Positions 16,987-25,900 of a DNA stretch of 64,000 nucleotides are shown here, in pieces. This DNA is from Methylobacillus methanolivorans (GTDB lineage Bacteria > Pseudomonadota > Gammaproteobacteria > Burkholderiales > Methylophilaceae), in the NCBI RefSeq assembly GCF_020531845.1, contig NZ_JAJAVF010000004.1, positions 228,045 through 292,044 on the forward strand, read 5' to 3'. Numbering within the stretch: the stretch's first letter is position 1; the number at the start of each line of letters is the position of its first letter. Under the pieces are notes generated by a model. The model ran no database searches. It saw only the letters and a program-made list of their open reading frames with translations, and was not told the DNA's origin. Position numbers and translations under genes: made by a program.

Positions 16987-18843
16987 CTACGCAAACGCCA
17001 CCTGCTGCGGGGACCACTCGCTTTCCTTCACCGTCGTGCTCACCGCCATGATGATCTTGTCGAGATTTGTGGCACTGACGCTTTCCAGAGCCGAGCCGCC
17101 GCGCAGCTTCGCGCGCGGCTGCAGGAGCGCGTTGTAGATCTGCCAAGGGTCGGCGCCCCTGGTCAGCTTGAGGACCGCCTGGATCAGCGCGTGCTTGACC
17201 GGATCGAGATGCCAATCCGGCACGCGCTGACCACGGTTGCCCAGGTTCAGCGCCAGCAGGTTGCCGGCCTTGATCTCGTAGCTGATCCACCGGCGGGACT
17301 TGCCCGCCATCTTCGCGTACTCGGCGACTGGCAGGTTGTGTGGTGCCTCGAAGACATCGACCAGTTCCATCCGCTGGCGCTGTATGTCGGACAGCGGTTC
17401 CTCCATGACGGAACGCGGCAACGGCACTGCGGGCAGCCGATGCGTCTCGGCTGACACCAGTGGCATCGCGTCTCCCGGCCTGGTCACGATCAGGAGCGGC
17501 GCCGACGCGGCCGCTGGTTTGGGTGGCGCACTCGCGGCTTCCTCATCCGAGAGGACGGGCACGCCCTCCAAATGAATGGTGAGCGGCATGCTCGCTGCCT
17601 CGACCATGTTCTGCTCGAAGAGATCGAGCCGGTCGGCCCAATCCTGCATCATCCGCCGCCGCTGCTCGACGTACTCGGCGTGGTTGTAGGTGGCACTGAC
17701 CTTGTTGGGATCGACGTGCGAGAGTTGCGCGTCCACCCACACCTTCGGGTAGCCGATCTCGTTGAGCGCGGTGGACATCGTGCCCCGGATGCCGTGCCCG
17801 GTCAGCAGGTCGCGATAGCCCATGCGCTTGAGCGCGCCGTTGAGCGTGTTCTCGCTCATGCGCTTCTTCAACTCGCTGTCGTGGCGGAACAGATAGTGCT
17901 GGGCCGGTTTGAGCTGTTCGAGCAGGTGCCGGACGATCTCGATGGCCTGCACCGACAGCGGCACGATGTAGGGTGGAATGTCCTTGGGCAACTGGCGCTT
18001 CCTGCGCATGTCCACCTGGAGCTGCTTCACGACCTCGGGCGGGATGATCCAGAGGCCCCGATCGAGGTCGAACTGATCCGGCGTCGCCAGGCGCAGCTCG
18101 CCCGTGCGCACGCCGGTGAATAGCAGCAGCCGCAGACCGAGCTGGGTCTGCAGCCGGCCACGATACTTGCGCAGGCGCTGCAACAGCTTCGGCAACTCGG
18201 CCATGCGCAGGAACGGGTTGTGGTTCACCGGGGGCAGCGGCAGCGCCACCACGTCGAGGTCGGAAGCCGGGTTCTGCTCCAGGCCCGGCACGACCACCAG
18301 CGCGTAGCGGAACATCTGGTTGAACCACGTCCTGACTTTCTCGGCGACGGAGAGCGCCTTGCGCCGCTCGATCCTGGCGATCACTTCCAGCAGGTCAGGG
18401 CGTTTGATGTCGTAGATCGAGCGCTTGCCCAGCAAGGGCAGCACATCCTTGGCGAAGACGCGAGGGAGGATCGAGAGGGTGGTCTGCCGGCCCTTCTTGA
18501 GGCCGCGTTCGCGGTGGGCAAGCCACTTCTTGTAGATCGCCTCGAAGGTGTTTTCACCGGCGAGTTTGACCGCGGCGCGCTTTTGCTTGCGGTGAAGGCG
18601 CGGGTTGATGTCCTTGGCCACCAAGGCGCGCGCCTCGTCACGCAGGGCGCGTGCCTCACGAAGGGACACCTCGGGATAGGTGCCCAGCGACATGCGCTTG
18701 GGCTCCTTCATCCAGTAGTAACGGAAGTGCCAGCTCTTGCTGCCCGTGGCCGTCACGGCCAGGGAGAGACCATCGATGTCTGGAAGTGTGTAGGCCTTGC
18801 CGGTGGCTTTGGCTTGGCGGACCACCAAGTCTGAGAGTGCCAT
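16987..18843 (-). CDS. ICE tyrosine integrase (P4/IntB13-like)
   Basis: 618 residues. The N-terminal arm-binding DUF4102 domain (LSDLVVRQAKATGKAYTLPDIDGLSLAV) is followed by a core-binding domain and a catalytic domain with Arg246 (FTGVRTGEL), His350 and Arg353 (GHGIRGT), His376 (LSHVDPNK) and the tyrosine region YNHAEY (386-391). About 200 extra C-terminal residues follow, as in the long integrases of clc-type elements; this extension ends with an HTH-like segment (about 515-540). The gene reads away from the tRNA-Gly, whose 3' end is the presumed attB. It should catalyse integration and excision. Confidence 0.93.
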   Translation of the reverse strand: MALSDLVVRQAKATGKAYTLPDIDGLSLAVTATGSKSWHFRYYWMKEPKRMSLGTYPEVSLREARALRDEARALVAKDINPRLHRKQKRAAVKLAGENTFEAIYKKWLAHRERGLKKGRQTTLSILPRVFAKDVLPLLGKRSIYDIKRPDLLEVIARIERRKALSVAEKVRTWFNQMFRYALVVVPGLEQNPASDLDVVALPLPPVNHNPFLRMAELPKLLQRLRKYRGRLQTQLGLRLLLFTGVRTGELRLATPDQFDLDRGLWIIPPEVVKQLQVDMRRKRQLPKDIPPYIVPLSVQAIEIVRHLLEQLKPAQHYLFRHDSELKKRMSENTLNGALKRMGYRDLLTGHGIRGTMSTALNEIGYPKVWVDAQLSHVDPNKVSATYNHAEYVEQRRRMMQDWADRLDLFEQNMVEAASMPLTIHLEGVPVLSDEEAASAPPKPAAASAPLLIVTRPGDAMPLVSAETHRLPAVPLPRSVMEEPLSDIQRQRMELVDVFEAPHNLPVAEYAKMAGKSRRWISYEIKAGNLLALNLGNRGQRVPDWHLDPVKHALIQAVLKLTRGADPWQIYNALLQPRAKLRGGSALESVSATNLDKIIMAVSTTVKESEWSPQQVAFA

Positions 18844-18931
18844 GCTCTAGCTCCTGAACATGAGTCAGGAACCAGATGCTTAACCCATCGACCTCAGCGC
18901 CCTAGCAACAATCCGGAAGCCGTCGTGCCCG

Positions 18932-18955
18932 CAAAAATGGACACAAAAATGGACA
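18932..18955. repeat. Tandem 12-bp repeat between integrase and attachment site
   Basis: Two head-to-tail copies of CAAAAATGGACA occupy the 238-bp stretch between the integrase start and the tRNA-Gly. Arm-type integrase binding sites or an operator for the integrase promoter are possible. The rest of this stretch shows no gene. Confidence 0.7.
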
Positions 18956-19081
18956 TAAACGTCGTGGCTTCAGGTGGATTTCCGTGGAGCCCACTGGAAC
19001 ATCGAGGTGTCGAAAACTCAACCAGAATCAACGACTTACGATGCCTCTTGGACTTCCTCAGAATTCCCTGGAACGATGCAG

Positions 19082-19099
19082 TGGAGCGGGCGACGGGAA
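19082..19099. other. Presumed ICE attachment site (3' end of tRNA-Gly)
   Basis: The last 18 nt of the tRNA gene form the likely chromosome-ICE junction. A sharp fall in GC content and a change of gene style happen here, and clc-type ICEs recombine within the 3' end of tRNA-Gly. The exact crossover length is unknown because the second copy lies outside the window. Confidence 0.6.
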
Positions 19100-19155
19100 T
19101 CGAACCCGCGTATCAAGCTTGGGAAGCTGGCGTTCTACCATTGAACTACGCCCGC
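19082..19155 (-). tRNA. tRNA-Gly (CCC anticodon)
   Basis: The minus strand folds as a complete tRNA: acceptor stem GCGGGCG / CGCCCGC, D arm GTTC-AATGGTA-GAAC, anticodon loop TTCCCAA (CCC), T arm CGGG-TTCGATTC-CCG, discriminator T and an encoded CCA. It is very similar to E. coli glyU. The anticodon stem CCAGC/GCTTG has one C.U mismatch at position 28-42. The 3' end faces the ICE integrase, as expected for the clc-type attachment site. Confidence 0.93.
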
Positions 19156-19165
19156 ACAGGGCGCG

Positions 19166-19193
19166 ATTATACCCGTTTCTATCATCTCGAACA
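19166..19193 (-). promoter_or_regulatory. Promoter of tRNA-Gly
   Basis: A perfect TATAAT (-10, 19166-19171 on the complement) lies 10 bp upstream of the mature tRNA 5' end, with a weak -35 (TGTTCG) 16 bp farther up and a GC-rich discriminator (CGCGCCC) typical of stable RNA promoters. Confidence 0.6.
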
Positions 19194-19296
19194 TGCTTTG
19201 AATGCGGCATTATGTCGCATTCTTAAGCCTCTCCATTCCCACTACAATCCTTCGCTTTGCCGCTTATAGCGGTGTACTTGGTGCAGGAGTAAGGGA

Positions 19297-21438
19297 ATGG
19301 GGATGAAAATAAGTGTACAGGCAGGAACAAGGCAAGCGATACCATTCAAATGGGCGGTAGTGGTGTTGGCTCCCCTGTTTGGTAATGTGGCTCAGGCAGA
19401 GCCGGAGCATGATCATGCACAGCACTTGCCTGAAGTCGAGGTCACAGCCCACGCCCATGATAGCGACAGTGATTTGCACAAACGTATGGTTAATAGTGCG
19501 GATAGTACGAGCTTGTTGCAGGACTACACTGGGCTATATTCCTATCAGGCAGGCGGTATCTCGGCCTTGCCAAATATCCGTGGCATGAATGACAACCGCA
19601 TACGTATCCTGGTCGATGGCGCAGAGTTGACAGCGGCCTGTGCCAATAACATGAATGCACCGCTGACGTATATTTCCCCTGCCGCGGTTGCCAATATCAG
19701 CGTGCTGGCAGGGATTACGCCAGTGAGCATGGGGGGTGACAGTATTGCTGGCACTATTGCTGTGGATTCCGCCCAGCCTGTTTATGCGGATAATGCGGAT
19801 GCTTGGTTATACCAAGGCAGTTTCTCCACGGTATACCGTAGCAACAGCAATGGCTTGAGCACTGCGCTGAGTGCCACGGCCGCCAGTGACAACTTGAGCC
19901 TGAATTTCACCAGTACCATGGATAGAGGCCAGAGCTATCGTGATGGCAATGGTGACAAGGTGCGTGCGACGCAGTTTGAGCGCCATATCCAGACCCTGAC
20001 TATTGGCGCCAAGGGTGAGAATGAGGATTTTGTGCTGCGGTTGAGTCACCAGGAAGTGCCGCATCAGGGTTTCCCAAACCAGTATATGGATCTGGTCGGT
20101 AACAAGGCAGATTCGATTAATGCGAGCTATAACCGCCGTTTCGCCTGGGGTGATCTCGATACGCGCATTTACTGGCAGGAAGTGAGCCATGAGATGGGTT
20201 TTTTCTCCTCCGAAAAAACCGGCAGCATGCCCATGAAAACGCATGGTAAGGACATGGGGTACAGCGTAAAGGCGACCATTCCGTTAAGTGATGCACATAC
20301 CTTGCGTATCGGTAATGACCTGCATCGCAATCGACTGGATGATTTTTGGCCTGCTGTACCGGGTGACACCATGATGATGGGCCCGAATACCTATGTGAAT
20401 ATCAATGATGGTCGCCGTACTCGCTTGGGCGTGTTTGCTGAAATGGAGTCTAAGTGGAATAGTCGCTGGAGTTCCTTGTTCGGGGCGCGGGTTGACCATG
20501 TGCGTACTAGTACTGGCGAAGTGCAGGCTTATGGCGGCATGATGGGCATGGCGGATATTGCGGCTGCGAGTGCATTTAACGCAGGTAGCCGCTCTGCCAG
20601 TGATAATCACCTTGACCTGACTGCAACAGGTAAATATGAGTTTTCCGAGACGACCAGCGTGGAGTTCGGCTATGCACGCAAGACACGATCCCCTAACCTG
20701 TACGAACGCTATTCTTGGGGAGCGGGCCAGATGGCGCGGATGATGATAGGCTGGTTCGGTGACCTGAATGGCTATGTTGGCAACCCTGACCTCAAGCCCG
20801 AGAAGGCCAATACCATCAGTGGAACCGTGGACTGGCATGATGTTGATAAGAAATCCTGGCAGCTCAGGGTGACGCCTTACTACACCTATGTACAGGATTA
20901 TATTGGTGTTGAGCGAATCGGTACATTTTCCTCAGGCACGCGTGCTTATCTGCGCTTTGATAACCAGGATGCTCAGTTCTACGGTATCACTGCCGATGCC
21001 GCCAAGCAGCTTTGGCACGATACGGCATGGGGAGAGGGCCGCGTACGCGCTAGCTTTGCATGGACACGTGGCGAGCGCACCAACGGTGATTCGCTCTACC
21101 AGATCATGCCGTTGAATGCCCGGATTAGCCTGGAACAGAAAAAGGGTGCGTGGTCTAATGGCATGGATGTGCAGTTTGTTGACAGCAAAACGCGTGTAGA
21201 TGATGCACGTTTTGAGCGTGAAACAGGTGGATACACCCTGGTAGACCTGCGCAGCAGTTATCAATGGCAGAAGGCGCGCCTGGATTTTACCGTCACCAAC
21301 TTGTTTGACCGCTACTACGCATTGCCTACCGGTGGCTTGAATTATGCAAACTGGAGAGCTGAGGGTTCTGTGGGGCAGATGGGGCAGGTGGCTGGCATGG
21401 GCCGTTCGGTCAATGTTGGCCTGACGCTGGATTTCTGA
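19297..21438 (+). CDS. TonB-dependent outer-membrane receptor, copper type (OprC/NosA-like)
   Basis: 713 residues: signal peptide (about 1-35), plug domain (about 45-165, with the TonB-box-like LPEVEVTA and NIRGMNDNRIRILVDGAE) and a 22-strand barrel ending in aromatic Phe. The mature N-terminus is His-rich (EPEHDHAQH) and loops are Met-rich (TMMMGPN, GGMMGMAD, GQMARMM). Cys115-x3-Met119 in the plug and His298-x-Met300 in the barrel reproduce the CxxxM/HxM copper ligands described for P. aeruginosa OprC. It probably imports copper, possibly for cuproenzymes. It sits alone just after the ICE boundary. Confidence 0.85.
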   Translation: MGMKISVQAGTRQAIPFKWAVVVLAPLFGNVAQAEPEHDHAQHLPEVEVTAHAHDSDSDLHKRMVNSADSTSLLQDYTGLYSYQAGGISALPNIRGMNDNRIRILVDGAELTAACANNMNAPLTYISPAAVANISVLAGITPVSMGGDSIAGTIAVDSAQPVYADNADAWLYQGSFSTVYRSNSNGLSTALSATAASDNLSLNFTSTMDRGQSYRDGNGDKVRATQFERHIQTLTIGAKGENEDFVLRLSHQEVPHQGFPNQYMDLVGNKADSINASYNRRFAWGDLDTRIYWQEVSHEMGFFSSEKTGSMPMKTHGKDMGYSVKATIPLSDAHTLRIGNDLHRNRLDDFWPAVPGDTMMMGPNTYVNINDGRRTRLGVFAEMESKWNSRWSSLFGARVDHVRTSTGEVQAYGGMMGMADIAAASAFNAGSRSASDNHLDLTATGKYEFSETTSVEFGYARKTRSPNLYERYSWGAGQMARMMIGWFGDLNGYVGNPDLKPEKANTISGTVDWHDVDKKSWQLRVTPYYTYVQDYIGVERIGTFSSGTRAYLRFDNQDAQFYGITADAAKQLWHDTAWGEGRVRASFAWTRGERTNGDSLYQIMPLNARISLEQKKGAWSNGMDVQFVDSKTRVDDARFERETGGYTLVDLRSSYQWQKARLDFTVTNLFDRYYALPTGGLNYANWRAEGSVGQMGQVAGMGRSVNVGLTLDF

Positions 21439-22425
21439 TTAGTCAGCTGCGTGGGCCGGACGCTCAGCCCCAAACATCCTGACGTAGCGTTCGCGCATGG
21501 TGGCGCTACCCTGCATGCCGCCCTGGTGTATGTAAAGCCAGGGCTGCGTAAAGCGCTCACGATGTTGCAGGATGCAGGCCCAGGCGGGCAAGTCATATAG
21601 CAGATCAAAGCTGATGCCGGTTTCTGCAGTCAACTCGGCTTGCAACTCCCACAATTCGCGGTAGAGCGAGCCAAAGCGATAATGCGGTGCATGCGCAAGA
21701 ATGTCAGGCATACCTGCTGAAATTCCCATCTGCGAGAACGCCTGTTGCAGGTAGAGCGCATCTCCATACACCGGGGTAGTGATCACCTTGGTTCCTGGCA
21801 TGGCGGCGGCAAGATGATAGGCGCTGACTCCGGTGCCGGATGGCAGGAATACCTGATGAAAGCCCAGTGTGCTGCCAGTTTCCATGATCTCCTGGCCTAG
21901 CGCTGCAAAGCCATGAGCGACATGTGCATGATGGGCCCCCTCACCCAGCATCCATTCATTTTCATCCGGCACAAAAGCCTGTTGTGTCATGCGGCGATAA
22001 AGCTTGCTGTCGATATGCATGTGCATGCCGCGATGCAATGCCAAGGCAAGATTGCCCTTGGGCTGTGCCTTGAGCTCATCTGCCAAGTAGGGCAATACAT
22101 AATGGAGCTCCGTGCCCATGAGTTGTGCAAGTGCACTCAAGGCCAGCATGGCGTTGGATTGGGCAGAGCCATAACTCCAGATGCGCTTGGGTGCTGGAAG
22201 TGATGAAAGGTTTTCCAGGAAGTAGGCCAATTTATAGAGCTTGTTGCCTTCGATCGCCTCGAAATACTCGGCTGGTATGCCTTGGCAGAATGCAGGTGCA
22301 GGCATGGTCTTGACAATACGATTGCCAGAGAGGACTGCCGGGGAAAGCAGGCTGGATTCGATGCGCAGGATGAAATCTATCCCGGCAAAACTACATTGTA
22401 GATAGCTGAAACTGGGCAAGGCCAT
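21439..22425 (-). CDS. PLP-dependent enzyme, ACC deaminase / D-cysteine desulfhydrase family
   Basis: 328 residues from the ATG at 22425 (a TTG at 22461 would add 12). A fold-type II PLP enzyme: the Schiff-base lysine lies in EGNKLYKLAYFLE, the substrate-carboxylate loop in SYGSAQSNAM, and the phosphate loop in LPSGTGVSAYHLAAAM. The family opens ACC to 2-oxobutyrate or degrades D-cysteine to pyruvate, H2S and ammonia; specificity cannot be read here. The sequence diverges from typical ACC deaminases (for example LYKL in place of RKLE). Stop codons of this gene and the copper receptor abut. Confidence 0.75.
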   Translation of the reverse strand: MALPSFSYLQCSFAGIDFILRIESSLLSPAVLSGNRIVKTMPAPAFCQGIPAEYFEAIEGNKLYKLAYFLENLSSLPAPKRIWSYGSAQSNAMLALSALAQLMGTELHYVLPYLADELKAQPKGNLALALHRGMHMHIDSKLYRRMTQQAFVPDENEWMLGEGAHHAHVAHGFAALGQEIMETGSTLGFHQVFLPSGTGVSAYHLAAAMPGTKVITTPVYGDALYLQQAFSQMGISAGMPDILAHAPHYRFGSLYRELWELQAELTAETGISFDLLYDLPAWACILQHRERFTQPWLYIHQGGMQGSATMRERYVRMFGAERPAHAAD

Positions 22426-22483
22426 GGGGGAGGCTCGGTAAATGCTAGTGATGATACTCAAGCAAGACCTAGACCATCAATAG

Positions 22484-22507
22484 AAAACACCGGCCATCAG
22501 GCCGGTG
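22484..22507 (-). terminator. Rho-independent terminator after csbD
   Basis: Perfect 8-bp stem CACCGGCC/GGCCGGTG with a 4-nt loop, followed on the minus strand by TTTT. It ends the csbD transcript. Confidence 0.8.
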
Positions 22508-22550
22508 ATAAGGGAGTATTACTAGAGGAGAATCAAATCACACTATTTGA

Positions 22551-22757
22551 CTAGTGTTTGGTACAGGTCTTGTTGAAGGACTCAATCTGCTTCTCGGCCT
22601 CTTCCTTAGAGATGCCATAGAGTTCCTGCAACTTGCCGGACAACATTTCACGGTTGCCCTTGATTTGCTCGAATTGATCGTCGGTCAGCTTGCCCCATTG
22701 CTGGCGTACCTTGCCCTTGAGTTGTTTCCAGTTACCTTCTACTTGATCCCAGTTCAT
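22551..22757 (-). CDS. CsbD-like stress protein
   Basis: 68 residues from the ATG at 22757, preceded by AAGGAGCAGACC. Begins MNWDQVEGNWKQLKGKVRQQWGKLT and has the repeated Asp/Lys helices of the CsbD family, small soluble proteins abundant under general stress. The longer frame upstream is not coding. Function unknown in detail. Confidence 0.9.
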   Translation of the reverse strand: MNWDQVEGNWKQLKGKVRQQWGKLTDDQFEQIKGNREMLSGKLQELYGISKEEAEKQIESFNKTCTKH

Positions 22758-22861
22758 GGTCTGCTCCTTAGATAAGTTATTCAGGTAGAAAATCGCAATG
22801 CGATTCGTCTGGTAGCCATCATAGGCAATGACCAGGGGATAGGCAGTAGGGGGAAGGATGA

Positions 22862-22891
22862 ATTGCCTGTCAGTGTATGCTGACAGGCAAT
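22862..22891 (-). terminator. Hairpin at the end of the glycosylation operon
   Basis: ATTGCCTGTCAG and CTGACAGGCAAT make a perfect 12-bp stem with a 6-nt loop, 13 bp past the stop of the large glycosyltransferase. The downstream minus-strand sequence is pyrimidine-rich (TTCATCCTTCCCCC) but has no long T-run, so termination may be partial. Confidence 0.6.
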
Positions 22892-22903
22892 GAGGGCACA
22901 AGG

Positions 22904-25900
22904 TTAGTCACTATCTGGTAGCCAGGCGCGGCGCCACTCGTGCAGGTGCGCCCCTTCCAGCATCCAGTGTGCTAGCACCTCTTGACGCAAGGCATCGCCT
23001 GCCTTTGCTGCCGCATCCAGGTCGGCAGTGTGCATACGGATTGCATCGACCCAATCGCGGAAGCGGTTCTTCACACGCGTGACAGGCAAGTTATCCTCCT
23101 GGTAGCAGCGGATATCGCTGCAAATGACCGGGAAGCCACATGCACCATACTCCAGTAGGCGCAGGTTGCTCTTGCACTCGTTGAACAGGTTTTGCTCAAC
23201 AGGCGCCAAGGCAAGATCCAGGTTGAGGTTGGCAAGCGCTTGTGGATATTGGTCGATGGGTACTCCACCATGAAATTCGTGTACATAAGGGCGCAACGCT
23301 TCTGGGCACATGCCAAAGAAAACCCACTCGACTTCATCTGCGAGCTCTTTTACCACATCGGTAATCAGCTCAAGATCGCCAGTATGGCTATTGCCACCTG
23401 CCCAACCTACACGAGGTTTGGCCGAGATGCGGCGCTGGCTTTGCAGGCCTTGCCACCAACTGACAGGCAGGCGATTCTTAACGACGCGAATGTCAGCATG
23501 CAGATCAGCAAAAGCTTCTGCCAGTGCCGGGGTAGAGACGACAAAACGGTCAACAAAGCCCAGGCCCTGCCGCAAAGCCTTGACGGCATCCTTGGTGATC
23601 AGCTTGCGGTGCATGTTTTTCATGGGCAGGTTGGGCAGGTAGTCATCCAGCTCATATACCTTGAAAGCCTGCGAAAAAGCTTTCATCCTGCGGATCACCT
23701 CAACACGCTCTTCCGTGGTTTGACGTTGCAGGATGATGGCGTCAGGTGCGTAGCGCTCCAGCTCAACTGGGGAGAGCAGGTTGCCGGAAATCGTGCCATC
23801 GATGAGGGTTGCATCGCGCATGGCCATCAAGGGTTGGATGACGCGATAGTGTCCGCAGCCATAAGGGTCGGCGTGATGCGCCAGGATAGTAGGCACTGGC
23901 TTCCAGGCTTGTAGTGGACGCCAGGAGAGTGTTGGCTCGGCAAGCTTGAAGCCTGGTTCTGCCTGTAGGGAGAAGCCCGGGTTATAGGCAGGATCGCGTG
24001 CTAGCGTTGGCAACCAGCGCGCATACATTGCATCCTCCTCGCTGATGCTGGCGGTACTACCCAGCGGCATATCCATAAGCAGTGTGACGCGTGGCGTCCA
24101 CACATTCAGGAAGCCAGCCTGATGCAATTTCAGGCATAAATCGACATCGGCCCACCGTGAAAGCAAAGGTTCTTCATCAAAACCGCCAGCTTGCAGAAAT
24201 AGCTCACGGCGCAACAACAAGCACTCGCGGCTCAATGCAGTGTATTGCTGGTCAAGCTGCAAGCGTTGCATATAGCCGCTGTCATCATGCGATAAGCCTT
24301 CAAAGGCCTGCCCTGCCGGGCCGTGTAGCCCGAGCAGCAAGCCCGCATGGCGGATCTTTCCATCGGCAGAAACCAGCTTGCCGCTGACGGCACCTACTTC
24401 TGGGCGCTGGCCATGATTAAGCAGTTGCTGGAGCCAGTCCGGGCTGAGGATGCCAGCACCATCGCCCAGCCAGAGCAGGAATTCACCATGTGCTTGTTGA
24501 GCAGCCTGATTGCAGATCGTTTCATGAGATAGGCCTGCATCAAAGCGCAGCACGCGCAATTGCGGTAGCGCCATCGATTCAATACCAGCGAGCCAGGTGC
24601 AAATGTCGGCGGCCTGATTGCCATGGTCCAGCAGTAACACCTCGTAGTTGGCGTAGCTGGTGTTCTCCAGCAGGGTTTCCAGGCAGCGCTGGATTTGCGA
24701 GAGTCTATCCTTGACGACAATGACGATGCTGACGCCGGGCTGTAGTGCATGGCCATAATCAATGGCATAACACCTGGGCATATGGCTGCGCACAAGCGCT
24801 TGTTCATAACCGCGATTGCGCAGGTGTTGTCCTATCACTGCCTCTTCCTCTGCGCAGTCTGCCATCTCCAGCTTGTTGCCGATCATGACGGGCTCGCTGA
24901 TATGGGCGATGCTGCCCAGACCTAATTGTTCTATCAGGCGTAACTGATACTCCAGCTCAAAAGCCCGGCCTGTTGTCGTCGAGAATCCGCCTAGTTCAAC
25001 GAGGCTTGCTCTGCGGAAAAACCAGTGGGGTGACATGCTGGCCGGGAAACTGAGCAATAGATCCAGGTTGAGGTCGGGGCGCAAATTGAGGCCAAGCTCG
25101 TTGTCCTCCAAGCGCAGGATGTCATCAGCATAGGCGGCATGACAGGAGGCGGGCAAGGTCGGCAAGTCCAGCGCACTGATCAACAGGCCGCTGGGCATGA
25201 ATTCACTACCTGTCTCGGCCAGCAGTATCCACTCGGCTTGTGTTTCGGTCAGGGCAGCGTTGATGGCCGCGGTAGTACCATCGGCGGATGGTACTGTGAC
25301 TAGTTTGGCGTCATCTGGCAGCGCAAGTGATGCTAAGGGTGAGAATACCCAGATTTCAATGTTGTGATAGGTGTTGGCTTCACGCAGTTTGCCAAGTGTG
25401 TGCTCAATGGCTTCCTTCGTTCCCTCGAGGTCAATCAGCATGATGGCAATACGTGGGCCACCCTGTTGTGAGGCAAGATGTTGGTCGATCAGTGAGCGCT
25501 GTGCCTCCGTTGGGCGACGAATGCCCAGCCAGCTTGCGAGCGAGACACTGCCCAGGCCTGCTGCACGCTGCAATGCGGCTAGCAGATCGACAGGCTTGAA
25601 TATGCGTGCTTTCAGCGGCGTGATGGGAGCAACATTCACCAAGCGGTTGTTCCCTGATGTGCGGTACCAGCCTAGGTCGCGAATGGCCTTGCGAAAATCG
25701 GCATGACCCTGATTGCCGATGCCAGCCTGATCGCGGCCTATCTGGCTGAATTGGGCGCGGGAAACGCGGAAGTTGGTCAATGGCTTGGCGAGGAAAGCAA
25801 AGTTGCCCCGCTGCAACAGCTTGACGCACAAGGCCAGGTCTCCCACCCAGTCGATGATCTTGCCATTGAGTGACATCAGCGTCTCGGCCATCTCCAGCAC

